Below are positions 17,267 through 25,568 of a stretch of 64,000 nucleotides of DNA, piece after piece; position 1 is the stretch's first letter, and each line of letters starts with the position of its first letter. Source of the stretch: Streptomyces spongiicola (GTDB lineage Bacteria > Actinomycetota > Actinomycetes > Streptomycetales > Streptomycetaceae); contig NZ_CP029254.1 of NCBI RefSeq assembly GCF_003122365.1, positions 5,357,501-5,421,500 of the forward strand, in the 5' to 3' direction. A program made the position numbers and the translations under genes. The notes beneath the pieces were generated by a model. It ran no database searches and was not told the origin of the DNA. It saw only the letters and a list, made by a program, of their open reading frames with translations.

Positions 17267-18679
17267 GTGACCAGCACACCGCAGGCGCAGGCGCCCGAAG
17301 GCCGCAAGGCCAGGCCGGAGCACCTCAGCCATGTCGTCTTCATCGCGGCGTCGGCCGCGATGGGGGGCTTCCTCTTCGGCTACGACAGCGCGGTGATCAA
17401 CGGAGCCGTCGTGGCCATCCGCGACCGCTTCGAGGTGACCTCCGAAGTACTCGCGCAGGTCATCGCGGCCGCCCTGATCGGCTGTGCGATCGGCGCGGCC
17501 ACCGCCGGCCGGATCGCCGACCGGGTCGGGCGCATCCGGGTCATGCAGATCGCCGCCGTGCTGTTCGCCGCCAGCGCGATCGGCTCCGCGCTGCCGTTCG
17601 CCCTCTGGCGCATCGTCGGCGGCGTCGCCATCGGCATGGCCTCCGTCATCGCCCCCGCCTACATCGCCGAGGTGTCCCCGTCCGCCTACCGCGGCCGGCT
17701 CGCCTCCTTCCAGCAGGCCGCCATCGTCACCGGCATCGCCCTCTCGCAGCTGGTCAACTGGACCATCCTCACCATCGCGGACGGCGACCAGCGCGGTCGC
17801 ATCGGCGGACTGGAAGCCTGGCAGTGGATGCTCGGCATCGAGGTCGTACCGGCCGTGCTCTACGGGGTGCTGTCCCTCCTCATCCCCGAGTCGCCCCGGT
17901 ACCTGATCTCGGTCGGCCGCCGCACCGAGGCGCGCAAGGTGCTCCGCGACGTCGAGGGCCGGTCCGTGGACCTGGACAAGCGGGTCGTCGAGATCGAGGA
18001 GAACATGCGCCACGAGCGCAAGCCCTCGTTCAGGGACCTGCTCGGCGGCAGGTTCCTCTTCCTGCCGATCGTCTGGATCGGCATCGGCCTGTCCGTCTTC
18101 CAGCAGCTCGTCGGCATCAACGTCATCTTCTACTACAGCTCGGCGCTGTGGCAGTCGGTCGGCGTCAACCCCGCGAGCTCGTTCCTCTACTCCTTCGAGA
18201 CGTCGATCGTGAACATCGTCGGCACGCTGATCGCGATGGTCCTCGTGGACCGGATCGGCCGGAAACCGCTGGCCCTCATCGGCTCGGGTGGCATGTCCGT
18301 CTCGCTGGGACTGGCCGCCTGGGCCTTCTCGTACAAGACGGAGGTCGGCGGCGAGGTCTCGCTCCCCGGCCTGCAGGGCACCGTCGCCCTCTTCGCAGCC
18401 AACTTCTTCGTGCTCTTCTTCGCGCTCTCCTGGGGCGTGGTGGTCTGGGTGCTGCTCGGCGAGATGTTCCCCGGCAGGATCCGCGCGGCCGCGCTGGGCA
18501 TCGCCGCCTCGGCCCAGTGGGTCGCCAACTGGCTGATCACCGTGACGTTCCCGACGCTGTCGGACTGGAACCTCTCCGGTGCCTACGTCATCTACACGGT
18601 CTTCGCCGTGCTCTCGATCCCGTTCATCCTCAAATGGGTGCCCGAGACGAAGGGCAAGGCGTTGGAGGAGATGGGCTGA
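17267..18679 (+). CDS. glcP: MFS sugar permease, GlcP-type glucose/H+ symporter
   Basis: A 470-aa, 12-helix member of the sugar-porter branch of the major facilitator superfamily. Signatures seen: GGFLFGYDSAVINGA in helix 1, GRIADRVGRIRVM (loop 2-3), PAYIAEVSPSAYRGRL (loop 4-5), ESPRYLI, the QQLVGINVIFYYSS motif of helix 7, DRIGRKPL and the C-terminal VPETKGKALEEM. The GTG 17267 start has CTGGAG 7 nt upstream. From memory, S. coelicolor has glcP1 between smc and ftsY, as here, and it is the main glucose importer; the symbol rests on that recollection plus the motifs. A strong hairpin follows the gene. Confidence 0.88.
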   Translation: MTSTPQAQAPEGRKARPEHLSHVVFIAASAAMGGFLFGYDSAVINGAVVAIRDRFEVTSEVLAQVIAAALIGCAIGAATAGRIADRVGRIRVMQIAAVLFAASAIGSALPFALWRIVGGVAIGMASVIAPAYIAEVSPSAYRGRLASFQQAAIVTGIALSQLVNWTILTIADGDQRGRIGGLEAWQWMLGIEVVPAVLYGVLSLLIPESPRYLISVGRRTEARKVLRDVEGRSVDLDKRVVEIEENMRHERKPSFRDLLGGRFLFLPIVWIGIGLSVFQQLVGINVIFYYSSALWQSVGVNPASSFLYSFETSIVNIVGTLIAMVLVDRIGRKPLALIGSGGMSVSLGLAAWAFSYKTEVGGEVSLPGLQGTVALFAANFFVLFFALSWGVVVWVLLGEMFPGRIRAAALGIAASAQWVANWLITVTFPTLSDWNLSGAYVIYTVFAVLSIPFILKWVPETKGKALEEMG

Positions 18680-18718
18680 GTCCCCGCTGCCCCGCTCCTC
18701 TCGGCCGACCGGCCACGG

Positions 18719-18752
18719 CACCGCCCCGGCTCATCCCCGAGCCGGGGCGGTG
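18719..18752 (+). terminator. intrinsic-type terminator hairpin after glcP
   Basis: CACCGCCCCGGCTC (18719-18732) pairs perfectly with GAGCCGGGGCGGTG (18739-18752) over a 6-nt loop. It is 40 bp past the permease stop codon. Confidence 0.8.
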
Positions 18753-18994
18753 TCGCTTCCGGGAGCGCCCCGGCGCCCCGGCGGGCGAGACCGCGGCGAT
18801 GCCTCGGCGTGCCGCAGCGGACCGCGGAGCGCGCCCACGACGGCGCCACGGTCCACGCGATCCGGAAGGGGCACCGCCGGCCCGGAGGGAGCAGCGCGGC
18901 GTCTCCTGCGATAGGCCCAAAAAGGTCGCAACTCCTTCCGCGGTCCTCCCGCCGGGCCGGTCCCCGGTGCACGTGGCCGATACTGGGTGGCGTT

Positions 18995-20218
18995 ATGGAA
19001 ATCGTCATCCTTGCTGTAGTCATCGCCCTGGTCGCGGTCGGCGCGATCAGCGGGCTCGTGGTCGGCAGCCGTAGGAAGAAGCAGCTGCCGCCCTCGGCGC
19101 CGTCGAGTACGCCGACCATCACAGCTCCGCCAGCCGAGCCGCACGTCGGCGAGGAGGCGGAGGCCCCGCGGGAGGAGCCCCGCCGCACCATCGAGGAGGT
19201 CGGCCTCCCGTCCGCGGAGCAGGCCGTCGCCGAGCCCGCGGCCGTCGAGGATCCGGTCGTCGCCGAGCCCGCGGCTCCCGCGATCGAGATCCCGGAACCG
19301 GCCGCGGGACGTCTCGTACGGCTGCGCGCCCGTCTGGCCCGCTCCCAGAACACCCTGGGCAAGGGGCTGCTCACCCTGCTGTCCCGTGAGCACCTCGACG
19401 AGGAGACATGGGAGGAGATCGAGGACATCCTCCTCACCGCGGACGTCGGCGTCACGGCGACCCAGGAGCTGGTCGACCATCTACGGGAGCGGGTGAGGGT
19501 CCTCGGCACCCGCACCCCGGACGAGCTGCGTGGGCTGCTCCGCGAGGAACTGCTGCGGCTCATCGGCACGGACGCGGACCGCGCGGTGCGGACCGAGAGC
19601 GGTCTGGACACCCCCGGCGTCGTGCTGGTCGTCGGCGTCAACGGCACGGGCAAGACCACCACCACCGGCAAGCTGGCCCGGGTGCTCGTCGCGGACGGGC
19701 GCAGCGTCGTCCTCGGCGCCGCGGACACCTTCCGCGCGGCCGCCGCCGACCAGCTGCAGACCTGGGGTGAGCGGGTCGGCGCCCGCACCGTCCGCGGACC
19801 CGAGGGCGGCGACCCGGCCTCGATCGCCTACGACGCGGTCAAGGAGGGCATCGCCGAGGGGGCCGACGTCGTCCTCGTCGACACGGCGGGCCGGCTGCAC
19901 ACCAAGACCGGTCTCATGGACGAGCTGGGCAAGGTCAAGCGCGTGGTCGAGAAGCACGGCCCGCTGGACGAGGTGCTCCTCGTCCTCGACGCCACGACGG
20001 GCCAGAACGGCCTGGTCCAGGCCCGGGTCTTCGCCGAGGTCGTCGACATCACCGGCATCGTCCTCACCAAGCTCGACGGCACCGCCAAGGGCGGCATCGT
20101 CATCTCCGTGCAGCGCGAACTCGGTGTGCCGGTCAAGCTGGTCGGCCTCGGCGAAGGCCCGGACGACCTGGCGCCCTTCGAGCCGGAGGCCTTCGTCGAC
20201 GCCCTGATCGGGGACTAG
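18995..20218 (+). CDS. ftsY: signal recognition particle receptor FtsY
   Basis: A 407-aa SRP receptor GTPase that docks Ffh-ribosome complexes at the membrane. It starts at ATG 18995 with a true N-terminal transmembrane segment (IVILAVVIALVAVGAISGLV), as in actinobacterial FtsY, followed by an acidic A-domain rich in Glu/Pro/Ala (residues ~35-110). The N domain begins near LARSQNTLGKGLLTLLS. The G domain has GVNGTGKTTTTGKLA (P loop), the insertion-box region AADTFRAAAADQL, DTAGRLHTK, TKLDGTAKGG and the C-terminal GLGEGPDDLAPF. It is monocistronic; the partner Ffh is encoded about 8 kb downstream. Confidence 0.96.
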   Translation: MEIVILAVVIALVAVGAISGLVVGSRRKKQLPPSAPSSTPTITAPPAEPHVGEEAEAPREEPRRTIEEVGLPSAEQAVAEPAAVEDPVVAEPAAPAIEIPEPAAGRLVRLRARLARSQNTLGKGLLTLLSREHLDEETWEEIEDILLTADVGVTATQELVDHLRERVRVLGTRTPDELRGLLREELLRLIGTDADRAVRTESGLDTPGVVLVVGVNGTGKTTTTGKLARVLVADGRSVVLGAADTFRAAAADQLQTWGERVGARTVRGPEGGDPASIAYDAVKEGIAEGADVVLVDTAGRLHTKTGLMDELGKVKRVVEKHGPLDEVLLVLDATTGQNGLVQARVFAEVVDITGIVLTKLDGTAKGGIVISVQRELGVPVKLVGLGEGPDDLAPFEPEAFVDALIGD

Positions 20219-20237
20219 CGATTAACACCAGTCACCT

Positions 20238-20410
20238 AGTGCCGCGTCAGGCGGCGTTCGCCCCGACGCGACGCCCGGCACGGCGACTCGCCGCGTCGCC
20301 GAGTCAACCGGGTAGGCCCACTGCGAGGCCGATCCGGCGCGTTGCGACGCACCGCACCGGACGCCGCTCCGCGCGGCTGCCGACGGGCAGACCCTGCCTG
20401 ACGCGGCACT
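20238..20410. repeat. 173-bp element with 15-bp terminal inverted repeats (MITE-like)
   Basis: AGTGCCGCGTCAGGC (20238-20252) is perfectly complementary to GCCTGACGCGGCACT (20396-20410). The arms continue as an imperfect palindrome inward (CGACGCGACGC against GCGACGCACCG). It encodes nothing. It starts 20 bp after the ftsY stop and could fold as a long cruciform or RNA hairpin. The size and termini resemble miniature inverted-repeat elements, but no transposase relative is in the window. Confidence 0.7.
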
Positions 20411-20492
20411 GGCCAGGGCGTGTCGCGAAACCCGTCCCCGGCCCAGGCCGGCCGGCCGGCGGACGGAGCTGCTCTCGCGACACGCCCTGGCC
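20411..20492. repeat. second palindromic element with 18-bp arms abutting the first
   Basis: GGCCAGGGCGTGTCGCGA (20411-20428) pairs perfectly with TCGCGACACGCCCTGGCC (20475-20492) around a 46-nt GC-rich centre. It begins at the base after the 173-bp element ends. Either a second mobile repeat or the terminator of ftsY. Confidence 0.75.
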
Positions 20493-20916
20493 GGGAGGGG
20501 AGGGCTCCCCGACCGGCTGCTGTCCGCCGCGTGGCGTTACCCGCAGCGGTTCCGCGCGGCGCGGCGGACGTTGATCGCCGCGCGGCGTTCCTTGCGGCGC
20601 TCCGCGCGGCGCGGCGGACCGGCTTCGGGGCCCGTGTCCCGCTGGGCGGGCCGAGGCGCCCGGCGCCCTGCGCGGCGCCGCCCGGTCGGAGCCGTTTCAC
20701 GGAGGGCCCGGCGGCTGCGGCCGGCCGCGGCCCGCGGTGAACGCTCGACCGGCCGGACCGTCCCTGCCCGGGCCGGGACGGCGGGGCGAGGCGGGGCGGG
20801 GCGGGGCGGGTGTCGGCGCACCCCTCCATGGGCACGCCGGTTGTTCACGGGCACGCCGGCAGCGGGTGTCCTCCGGGGCCGCCCGCCGCCGGCCTGCCCG
20901 GGCAGGCCGACGCCGA
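20493..20916. other. gene-free low-complexity stretch
   Basis: Very GC-rich with short direct repeats (TCCGCGCGGCGCGGCGGA near 20551 and again near 20601; runs of GGCGGGGC near 20775-20810). Frames open on both strands but none has convincing protein character. Confidence 0.5.
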
Positions 20917-21579
20917 TCAGGGGGCGGTGGAGCGGTGGCAGATGTAGGCGAGCGTCCCCAGCAGCAGCCGGGCCTGCGGCGGGGCCTCGCCGGAGCCGAG
21001 AGCCGGCGGCCGGAGCCAGCGTGACGAGCCGAGACCGGCATGGTCGGAGGGCGGGGCCGTCACATAGTGGCCCGCGCCGAGGCAGCGCAGGTCCAGCTCG
21101 GCGTCGTCCCAGCCCATCCGGTAGAGCAGGTGCGGCAGCTCCCGGGCCGCGCCGGGGGCGACGAAGAACTGCGCGCGGCCCGTCGGCGTCGCGGAGACGG
21201 GCCCGAGCGGCACTCCCATGCGCTCCAGTCTCACCAGGGCGCGGCGCCCGGCGGTCTCGGAGACCTCCAGGACGTCGAAGGTGCGGCCCGCGGGAAGCAG
21301 GGCCGAGGCGCCGGGCACCTCCGCCCACGCCTTCGCCACCTCGTCGAGGGTGGCGCCCGCCGGTACCTCGGGCACGAACTCCAGGGGGTGCGCGCCCGGG
21401 GCCGGGCAGTCCGCGTCTCCGCAGGAGCAGCGGCCCGCCATGGCCCGCGCGCCCGGGGCCACGTCCCAGCCCCACAGTCCTGTGCACTCGGCGACCGCCG
21501 TGCACGCAGTCGTGCGGCCGCGGCGCCGTGAGCCGGGCCGGATCTCCCGGACCCGGGAACCGCCGATCGTGAAGCCCAT
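20917..21579 (-). CDS. bifunctional DNA primase/polymerase-domain protein (prim-pol N-terminal type)
   Basis: A 220-aa protein starting at ATG 21579 with an excellent GGAGGGGG ribosome-binding site. The sequence CSCGDADCPAPGAHPL (zinc-like Cys cluster), WAEVPGASALLPAGRTFDVL and GMPLGPVS-like MGVPLGPVSATPTGRAQFFV resemble the Prim-Pol N-terminal domain common in actinobacterial plasmid and chromosomal proteins. From memory, S. coelicolor has a homologue between ftsY and nsdA. It is divergently transcribed from nsdA. Only the one domain is present, with no helicase, so replication activity is uncertain. Confidence 0.75.
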   Translation of the reverse strand: MGFTIGGSRVREIRPGSRRRGRTTACTAVAECTGLWGWDVAPGARAMAGRCSCGDADCPAPGAHPLEFVPEVPAGATLDEVAKAWAEVPGASALLPAGRTFDVLEVSETAGRRALVRLERMGVPLGPVSATPTGRAQFFVAPGAARELPHLLYRMGWDDAELDLRCLGAGHYVTAPPSDHAGLGSSRWLRPPALGSGEAPPQARLLLGTLAYICHRSTAP

Positions 21580-22052
21580 GCCCCCTCCAACGGGTCGAAT
21601 ACACCGATGGTTACGAAAAGGAGTCTGCCGGTAACTCTGCGTCGCCGTCGCCCCGGCTCGCGGGTGCGATGGGTCGCTCGGGGTGGTGCGGCTGGATCCG
21701 CGCGCCCTGGCGCGCAACGCTCCGCCGACTCCTGGCCGTCGTGTGCCCAGTGAATCGCGCCTGGCCGCAGGGGAGTTCATTCGAAGGGGTGGCGAATGGT
21801 GGCGTTTCCGGAATCGCCATGGCGAGACCGGTGATCGTAGGATTACTTTCGGTGCACGGGTCCTGGGGCGCGCCGGTTCCACGCGTATGCCGGAGGCAAG
21901 CCGACTTCCTGTTCGAAGGAGGGCGGTCGTCGGACGGAGAGCCGCGATCCACGGCATTCTGCTAGGGGTTCGGACGCCGCTCCGCGGGGCAGGGCACCCC
22001 GGCGGGACTCGCGGCACGACATGCAAAGGACAAGGCGGATGGGGGCGTTCCT
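21580..22052. promoter_or_regulatory. divergent promoter region between the prim-pol gene and nsdA
   Basis: 473 bp that must hold both promoters. The segment is relatively AT-rich for this genome (e.g. GGATTACTTTCGG at ~21839, GGTTACGAAAAGG at ~21609). I see no perfect operator. GTG 22053 has no strong ribosome-binding site immediately upstream. Confidence 0.4.
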
Positions 22053-23525
22053 GTGAGCGGCAGCGACGCGGACGGCACGGGCCACGGCAAGCGCCCGAAC
22101 GAGCAGCTCGGCTCGTGGTTCGTACGCAGCGGCTGGTCGAAGGGCGAGCTGGCCCGGCAGGTCAACCGCCGGGCGCGGCAGATCGGCGCGCACCACATCA
22201 GCACCGACACCTCACGCGTCCGCAGATGGCTCGACGGCGAGCAGCCGCGCGAGCCCATCCCGCGCATCCTCGGCGAACTGTTCTCCGAGCGGTTCGGCAC
22301 CGTCGTCGCCATCGAGGACCTGGGGCTCCGGACGGCGCACCAGTCACCCTCGGTGTCCGGTGTCGACCTCCCCTGGGCGGGCCACCAGACCGTGGCGCTC
22401 CTCAGCGACTTCTCGCGCAGTGATCTGATGCTGGCCCGCCGGGGGTTCCTGGGGACCTCCCTCGCCCTCTCGGCCGGGCCGGCCCTCGTCGAGCCGATGC
22501 AGCGCTGGCTGGTGCCCACCCCGCCGTCCGGCCCCGATCCGGCCGACTCGGCGGGCGTCCGGCGGCCCTCCCGGCTCTCCGAGCCGGAACTCGGCCTCCT
22601 CGAGTCCACGACCGCCATGTTCCGCCAGTGGGACGCCCAGTGCGGCGGCGGGCTGCGCCGCAAGGCCGTCGTCGGCCAGCTCCACGAGGTGACCGACCTG
22701 CTCCAGGAACCGCACCCCGCGGCCGTCTCCGGAAGGCTGTTCACCTGTGCCGCGGAACTGGCCGAGCTGGCCGGCTGGATGAGCTACGACGTGGGGCTCC
22801 AGCCCACCGCGCAGAAGTACTTCGTGCTCGCCCTGCACGCCGCCAAGGAGGCCGGGGACAAGCCCCTCGGCTCGTACATCCTCTCGTCCATGAGCCGGCA
22901 GATGATCCACCTGGGCCGGCCCGACGACGCACTGGAACTCATCCACCTCGCGCAGTACGGCAGCCGCGAGTGCGCGACCCCGCGCACCCAGGCGATGCTG
23001 TATGCGATGGAGGCCCGCGCCTACGCCAACATGGGTCAGCCCAGCAAGACCAAGCGGGCCGTCCGCATGGCCGAGGTGACCTTCGCCGACGCGCTCGAGA
23101 CCCGAGAGCCCGAGCCCGACTGGATCCGCTTCTTCTCCGAAGCCGAACTCAACGGCGAGAACGCCCACTCGTACCGGGACCTCGCCTATGTCGCAGGCCG
23201 CAGCCCCACCTACGCCTCGCTCGCCGAGCCCGTCATGGAACGCGCCGTCGAGCTCTTCAGCGAGGACACCGAGCACCAGCGCTCGTATGCACTCAACCTC
23301 GTCGGCATGGCGACGGTGCATCTGCTGAAGCGGGAGCCCGAGCAGTCCACCCGGCTCGCCGAGCAGGCACTGCACGTCGCCAGACGGGTGCGCTCCGAGC
23401 GGGTCAACACCCGGCTGCGCAAGACGGTCGACACGGCGGCCAGGGACTTCGGTGACGTCCCCGAGGTCGTACACCTCACGGACCTCATCACCGCACAGCT
23501 GCCCGAGACCGCGGAAGCGGTCTGA
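22053..23525 (+). CDS. nsdA: NsdA-type regulator (TPR-like, negative regulator of sporulation and antibiotic production)
   Basis: A 490-aa protein starting at GTG 22053. The N-terminus (LGSWFVRSGWSKGELARQVN, then DTSRVRRWLDGEQPREPIPR) looks like a helix-turn-helix domain. The rest is all-helical with tetratricopeptide-like pairs (AAELAELAGWMSYDVGLQPT, QKYFVLALHAAKEAGDKPLG, EARAYANMGQPSKTKRAVRM). Length and context between the prim-pol gene and amtB match NsdA of S. coelicolor, a repressor of aerial growth and antibiotic synthesis. Many streptomycete regulators share this fold, so the name leans on synteny recalled from memory. Confidence 0.82.
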   Translation: MSGSDADGTGHGKRPNEQLGSWFVRSGWSKGELARQVNRRARQIGAHHISTDTSRVRRWLDGEQPREPIPRILGELFSERFGTVVAIEDLGLRTAHQSPSVSGVDLPWAGHQTVALLSDFSRSDLMLARRGFLGTSLALSAGPALVEPMQRWLVPTPPSGPDPADSAGVRRPSRLSEPELGLLESTTAMFRQWDAQCGGGLRRKAVVGQLHEVTDLLQEPHPAAVSGRLFTCAAELAELAGWMSYDVGLQPTAQKYFVLALHAAKEAGDKPLGSYILSSMSRQMIHLGRPDDALELIHLAQYGSRECATPRTQAMLYAMEARAYANMGQPSKTKRAVRMAEVTFADALETREPEPDWIRFFSEAELNGENAHSYRDLAYVAGRSPTYASLAEPVMERAVELFSEDTEHQRSYALNLVGMATVHLLKREPEQSTRLAEQALHVARRVRSERVNTRLRKTVDTAARDFGDVPEVVHLTDLITAQLPETAEAV

Positions 23526-23675
23526 GCGGCCCTCCACAGAACCCCGGCGCGACGGCCGCCCCTACCGCCCGACTCGGCTCCCCACGCCAGGTCAACCGGG
23601 TGGCCGTCGCGCCGGTCCCGCTTCTCGCGGAGGATACGCGCGTGACCTTCCCGTGACCCTTCGCTTCATGGGCGT

Positions 23676-23711
23676 GTAACACGCCCGCCCGCTTCGTCAC
23701 CGCGGCGAAAC
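23676..23711 (+). promoter_or_regulatory. GlnR-like operator upstream of amtB
   Basis: GTCAC-CGCGGC-GAAAC at 23696-23711 matches the known half-site pair gTnAC-n6-GaAAC recognised by the nitrogen regulator GlnR in streptomycetes. A further GTAAC lies at 23676-23680. It is about 155 bp before the amtB start and implies induction under nitrogen limitation. Confidence 0.65.
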
Positions 23712-23864
23712 ACCGTGCGGCATCGGCGGAAACCCCGGCGCGCCAACCTCGTGCCCCATAACGGGCCGACTTCCCGGGCGGCCGTGCCGGATCCAGCCGG
23801 ACCGGCCGCCGGCAGCCCAGGCTCCCGCCCCCCGCACAGGCCGCACGACGACGAGGAGACGCCG

Positions 23865-25220
23865 ATGCCCCCAGGCATCACACTTGCCGCAGACGCCCCC
23901 GGGCTGTCCGCCGCCAACACCGGCTTCATGCTCATCTGCTCCGCGCTGGTGATGCTGATGACGCCCGGCCTGGCCTTCTTCTACGGAGGCATGGTCCGCG
24001 TCAAGAGCACCCTGAACATGCTGATGATGTGCTTCATCAGTCTCGGGATCGTCACCGTGCTGTGGGTGCTCTACGGCTTCAGCCTCGCCTTCGGCACCGA
24101 CTCCGGCTCCCTCATCGGCTGGTCCGCCGACTACGTCGGCCTCAGCGGCATCGGGATCAACCAGCTCTGGGACGGCTACTCCATCCCCGTGTACGTCTTC
24201 GCCGTCTTCCAGCTGATGTTCGCGATCATCACCCCCGCGCTGATCAGCGGCGCCCTCGCCGACCGGGTCAAGTTCACCGCCTGGGCCCTGTTCGTCGCGC
24301 TGTGGGCCACCGTCGTCTACTTCCCGGTCGCGCACTGGGTCTGGGGCTCGGGCGGCTGGCTCTTCGAGATGGGCGTCATCGACTTCGCCGGCGGCACCGC
24401 GGTCCACATCAACGCGGGAGCCGCGGCCCTCGGGGTGATCCTCGTGATCGGCAAGCGCGTCGGCTTCGGGAGGGACCCGATGCGGCCGCACAGCCTGCCC
24501 CTGGTGATGCTGGGTGCCGGTCTGCTGTGGTTCGGCTGGTTCGGCTTCAACGCCGGCTCGTGGCTGGGCAACGACGACGGCGTGGGCGCGGTCATGTTCG
24601 TCAACACACAGGTCGCCACAGCCGCGGCGATGCTCGCCTGGCTCGCTTACGAGAAGATCCGCCACGGTTCCCTCACCACCCTCGGCGCCGCCTCCGGCGC
24701 GGTCGCGGGCCTGGTCGCCATCACCCCCTCCGGCGGCTCCGCCTCCCCGCTCGGCGCCATCGCCATCGGTGCCGTCGCCGGTCTGCTGTGCGCCATGGCC
24801 GTGGGCCTCAAGTACCGGTTCGGCTTCGACGACTCCCTGGACGTCGTCGGCGTCCACCTCGTCGGCGGGGTCGTCGGCTCGCTGCTGGTCGGCTTCTTCG
24901 CCACCGGCGGCGTCCAGTCCGACGCCAGGGGCCTCTTCTACGGCGGCGGATTCGAGCAACTCGGCAAGCAGGCCGTCGGCGTCTTCGCGGTCCTGGCCTA
25001 CTCTCTGGTCGTCTCCGCGATCCTCGCCCTCGTCCTCGACAGGACGATCGGCATGAGGGTCGGCGAGGACGACGAGATCTCGGGCATCGACCAGGTCGAG
25101 CACGCCGAGACCGCGTACGACTTCAGCGGGGCGGGCGGCGGCGCGGGCTCCCGCAGGACCGCTTCCGTACCCGCCGGAACCGCGGCGGCCGCACCGCAGA
25201 CCAGGAAGGTGGACGCATGA
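23865..25220 (+). CDS. amtB: ammonium transporter AmtB
   Basis: A 451-aa Amt/MEP/Rh channel with eleven predicted helices. Conserved features: NTGFMLICSALVMLMTPGLA at the N-terminus, FYGGMVRVKSTLNM, the signature-bearing DFAGGTAVHINAGAAALG (first pore His), WFGWFGFNAGS, and DVVGVHLVGGVVGSLLVGFF (second pore His). ATG 23865 was chosen because GAGGAG lies about 10 nt upstream. The C-terminal ~50 residues form the cytoplasmic tail that contacts GlnK. The stop overlaps the glnK start (ATGA), so the two are coupled. Expected control: GlnR at the box upstream. Confidence 0.95.
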   Translation: MPPGITLAADAPGLSAANTGFMLICSALVMLMTPGLAFFYGGMVRVKSTLNMLMMCFISLGIVTVLWVLYGFSLAFGTDSGSLIGWSADYVGLSGIGINQLWDGYSIPVYVFAVFQLMFAIITPALISGALADRVKFTAWALFVALWATVVYFPVAHWVWGSGGWLFEMGVIDFAGGTAVHINAGAAALGVILVIGKRVGFGRDPMRPHSLPLVMLGAGLLWFGWFGFNAGSWLGNDDGVGAVMFVNTQVATAAAMLAWLAYEKIRHGSLTTLGAASGAVAGLVAITPSGGSASPLGAIAIGAVAGLLCAMAVGLKYRFGFDDSLDVVGVHLVGGVVGSLLVGFFATGGVQSDARGLFYGGGFEQLGKQAVGVFAVLAYSLVVSAILALVLDRTIGMRVGEDDEISGIDQVEHAETAYDFSGAGGGAGSRRTASVPAGTAAAAPQTRKVDA

Positions 25221-25555
25221 AGCTCATCACCGCAGTAGTGAAGCCGCACCGGCTGGACGAGATCAAGGAGGCCCTCCAGGCCTTCGGGGTCCAGGGGCTC
25301 ACGGTCACCGAGGCCAGCGGCTACGGGCGGCAGCGCGGCCACACCGAGGTCTACCGGGGTGCCGAGTACACCGTCGACCTCGTCCCCAAGATCCGGATCG
25401 AGGTCCTGGCCGAGGACGACGACGCCGACCAGCTCATCGAGGTGGTGGTGAAGGCGGCCCGCACCGGGAAGATCGGCGACGGCAAGGTGTGGAGCGTGCC
25501 GGTCGACACCGCCGTCCGCGTCCGGACCGGCGAACGCGGCCCGGACGCGCTGTAG
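25217..25555 (+). CDS. glnK: PII signal-transduction protein GlnK
   Basis: A 112-aa trimeric PII protein that senses 2-oxoglutarate and ATP/ADP and gates AmtB. The whole family pattern is present: MKLITAVVKPHRLDEIKEAL, the T-loop GRQRGHTEVYRGAEYTVDL with Tyr51, and the C-terminal signature TGKIGDGKVWSVPVDTAVRV. Tyr51 is the residue that GlnD adenylylates in streptomycetes, rather than uridylylating. It overlaps amtB by 4 bp and is 13 bp before glnD. Confidence 0.97.
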   Translation: MKLITAVVKPHRLDEIKEALQAFGVQGLTVTEASGYGRQRGHTEVYRGAEYTVDLVPKIRIEVLAEDDDADQLIEVVVKAARTGKIGDGKVWSVPVDTAVRVRTGERGPDAL

Positions 25556-25568
25556 ACGGGAGTTCCGG

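Noticed and set aside
20236..20835. A 199-codon reverse frame after ftsY
   Set aside because: It lies over the palindromic elements and is an Arg/Pro/Ala low-complexity translation with no start signals.
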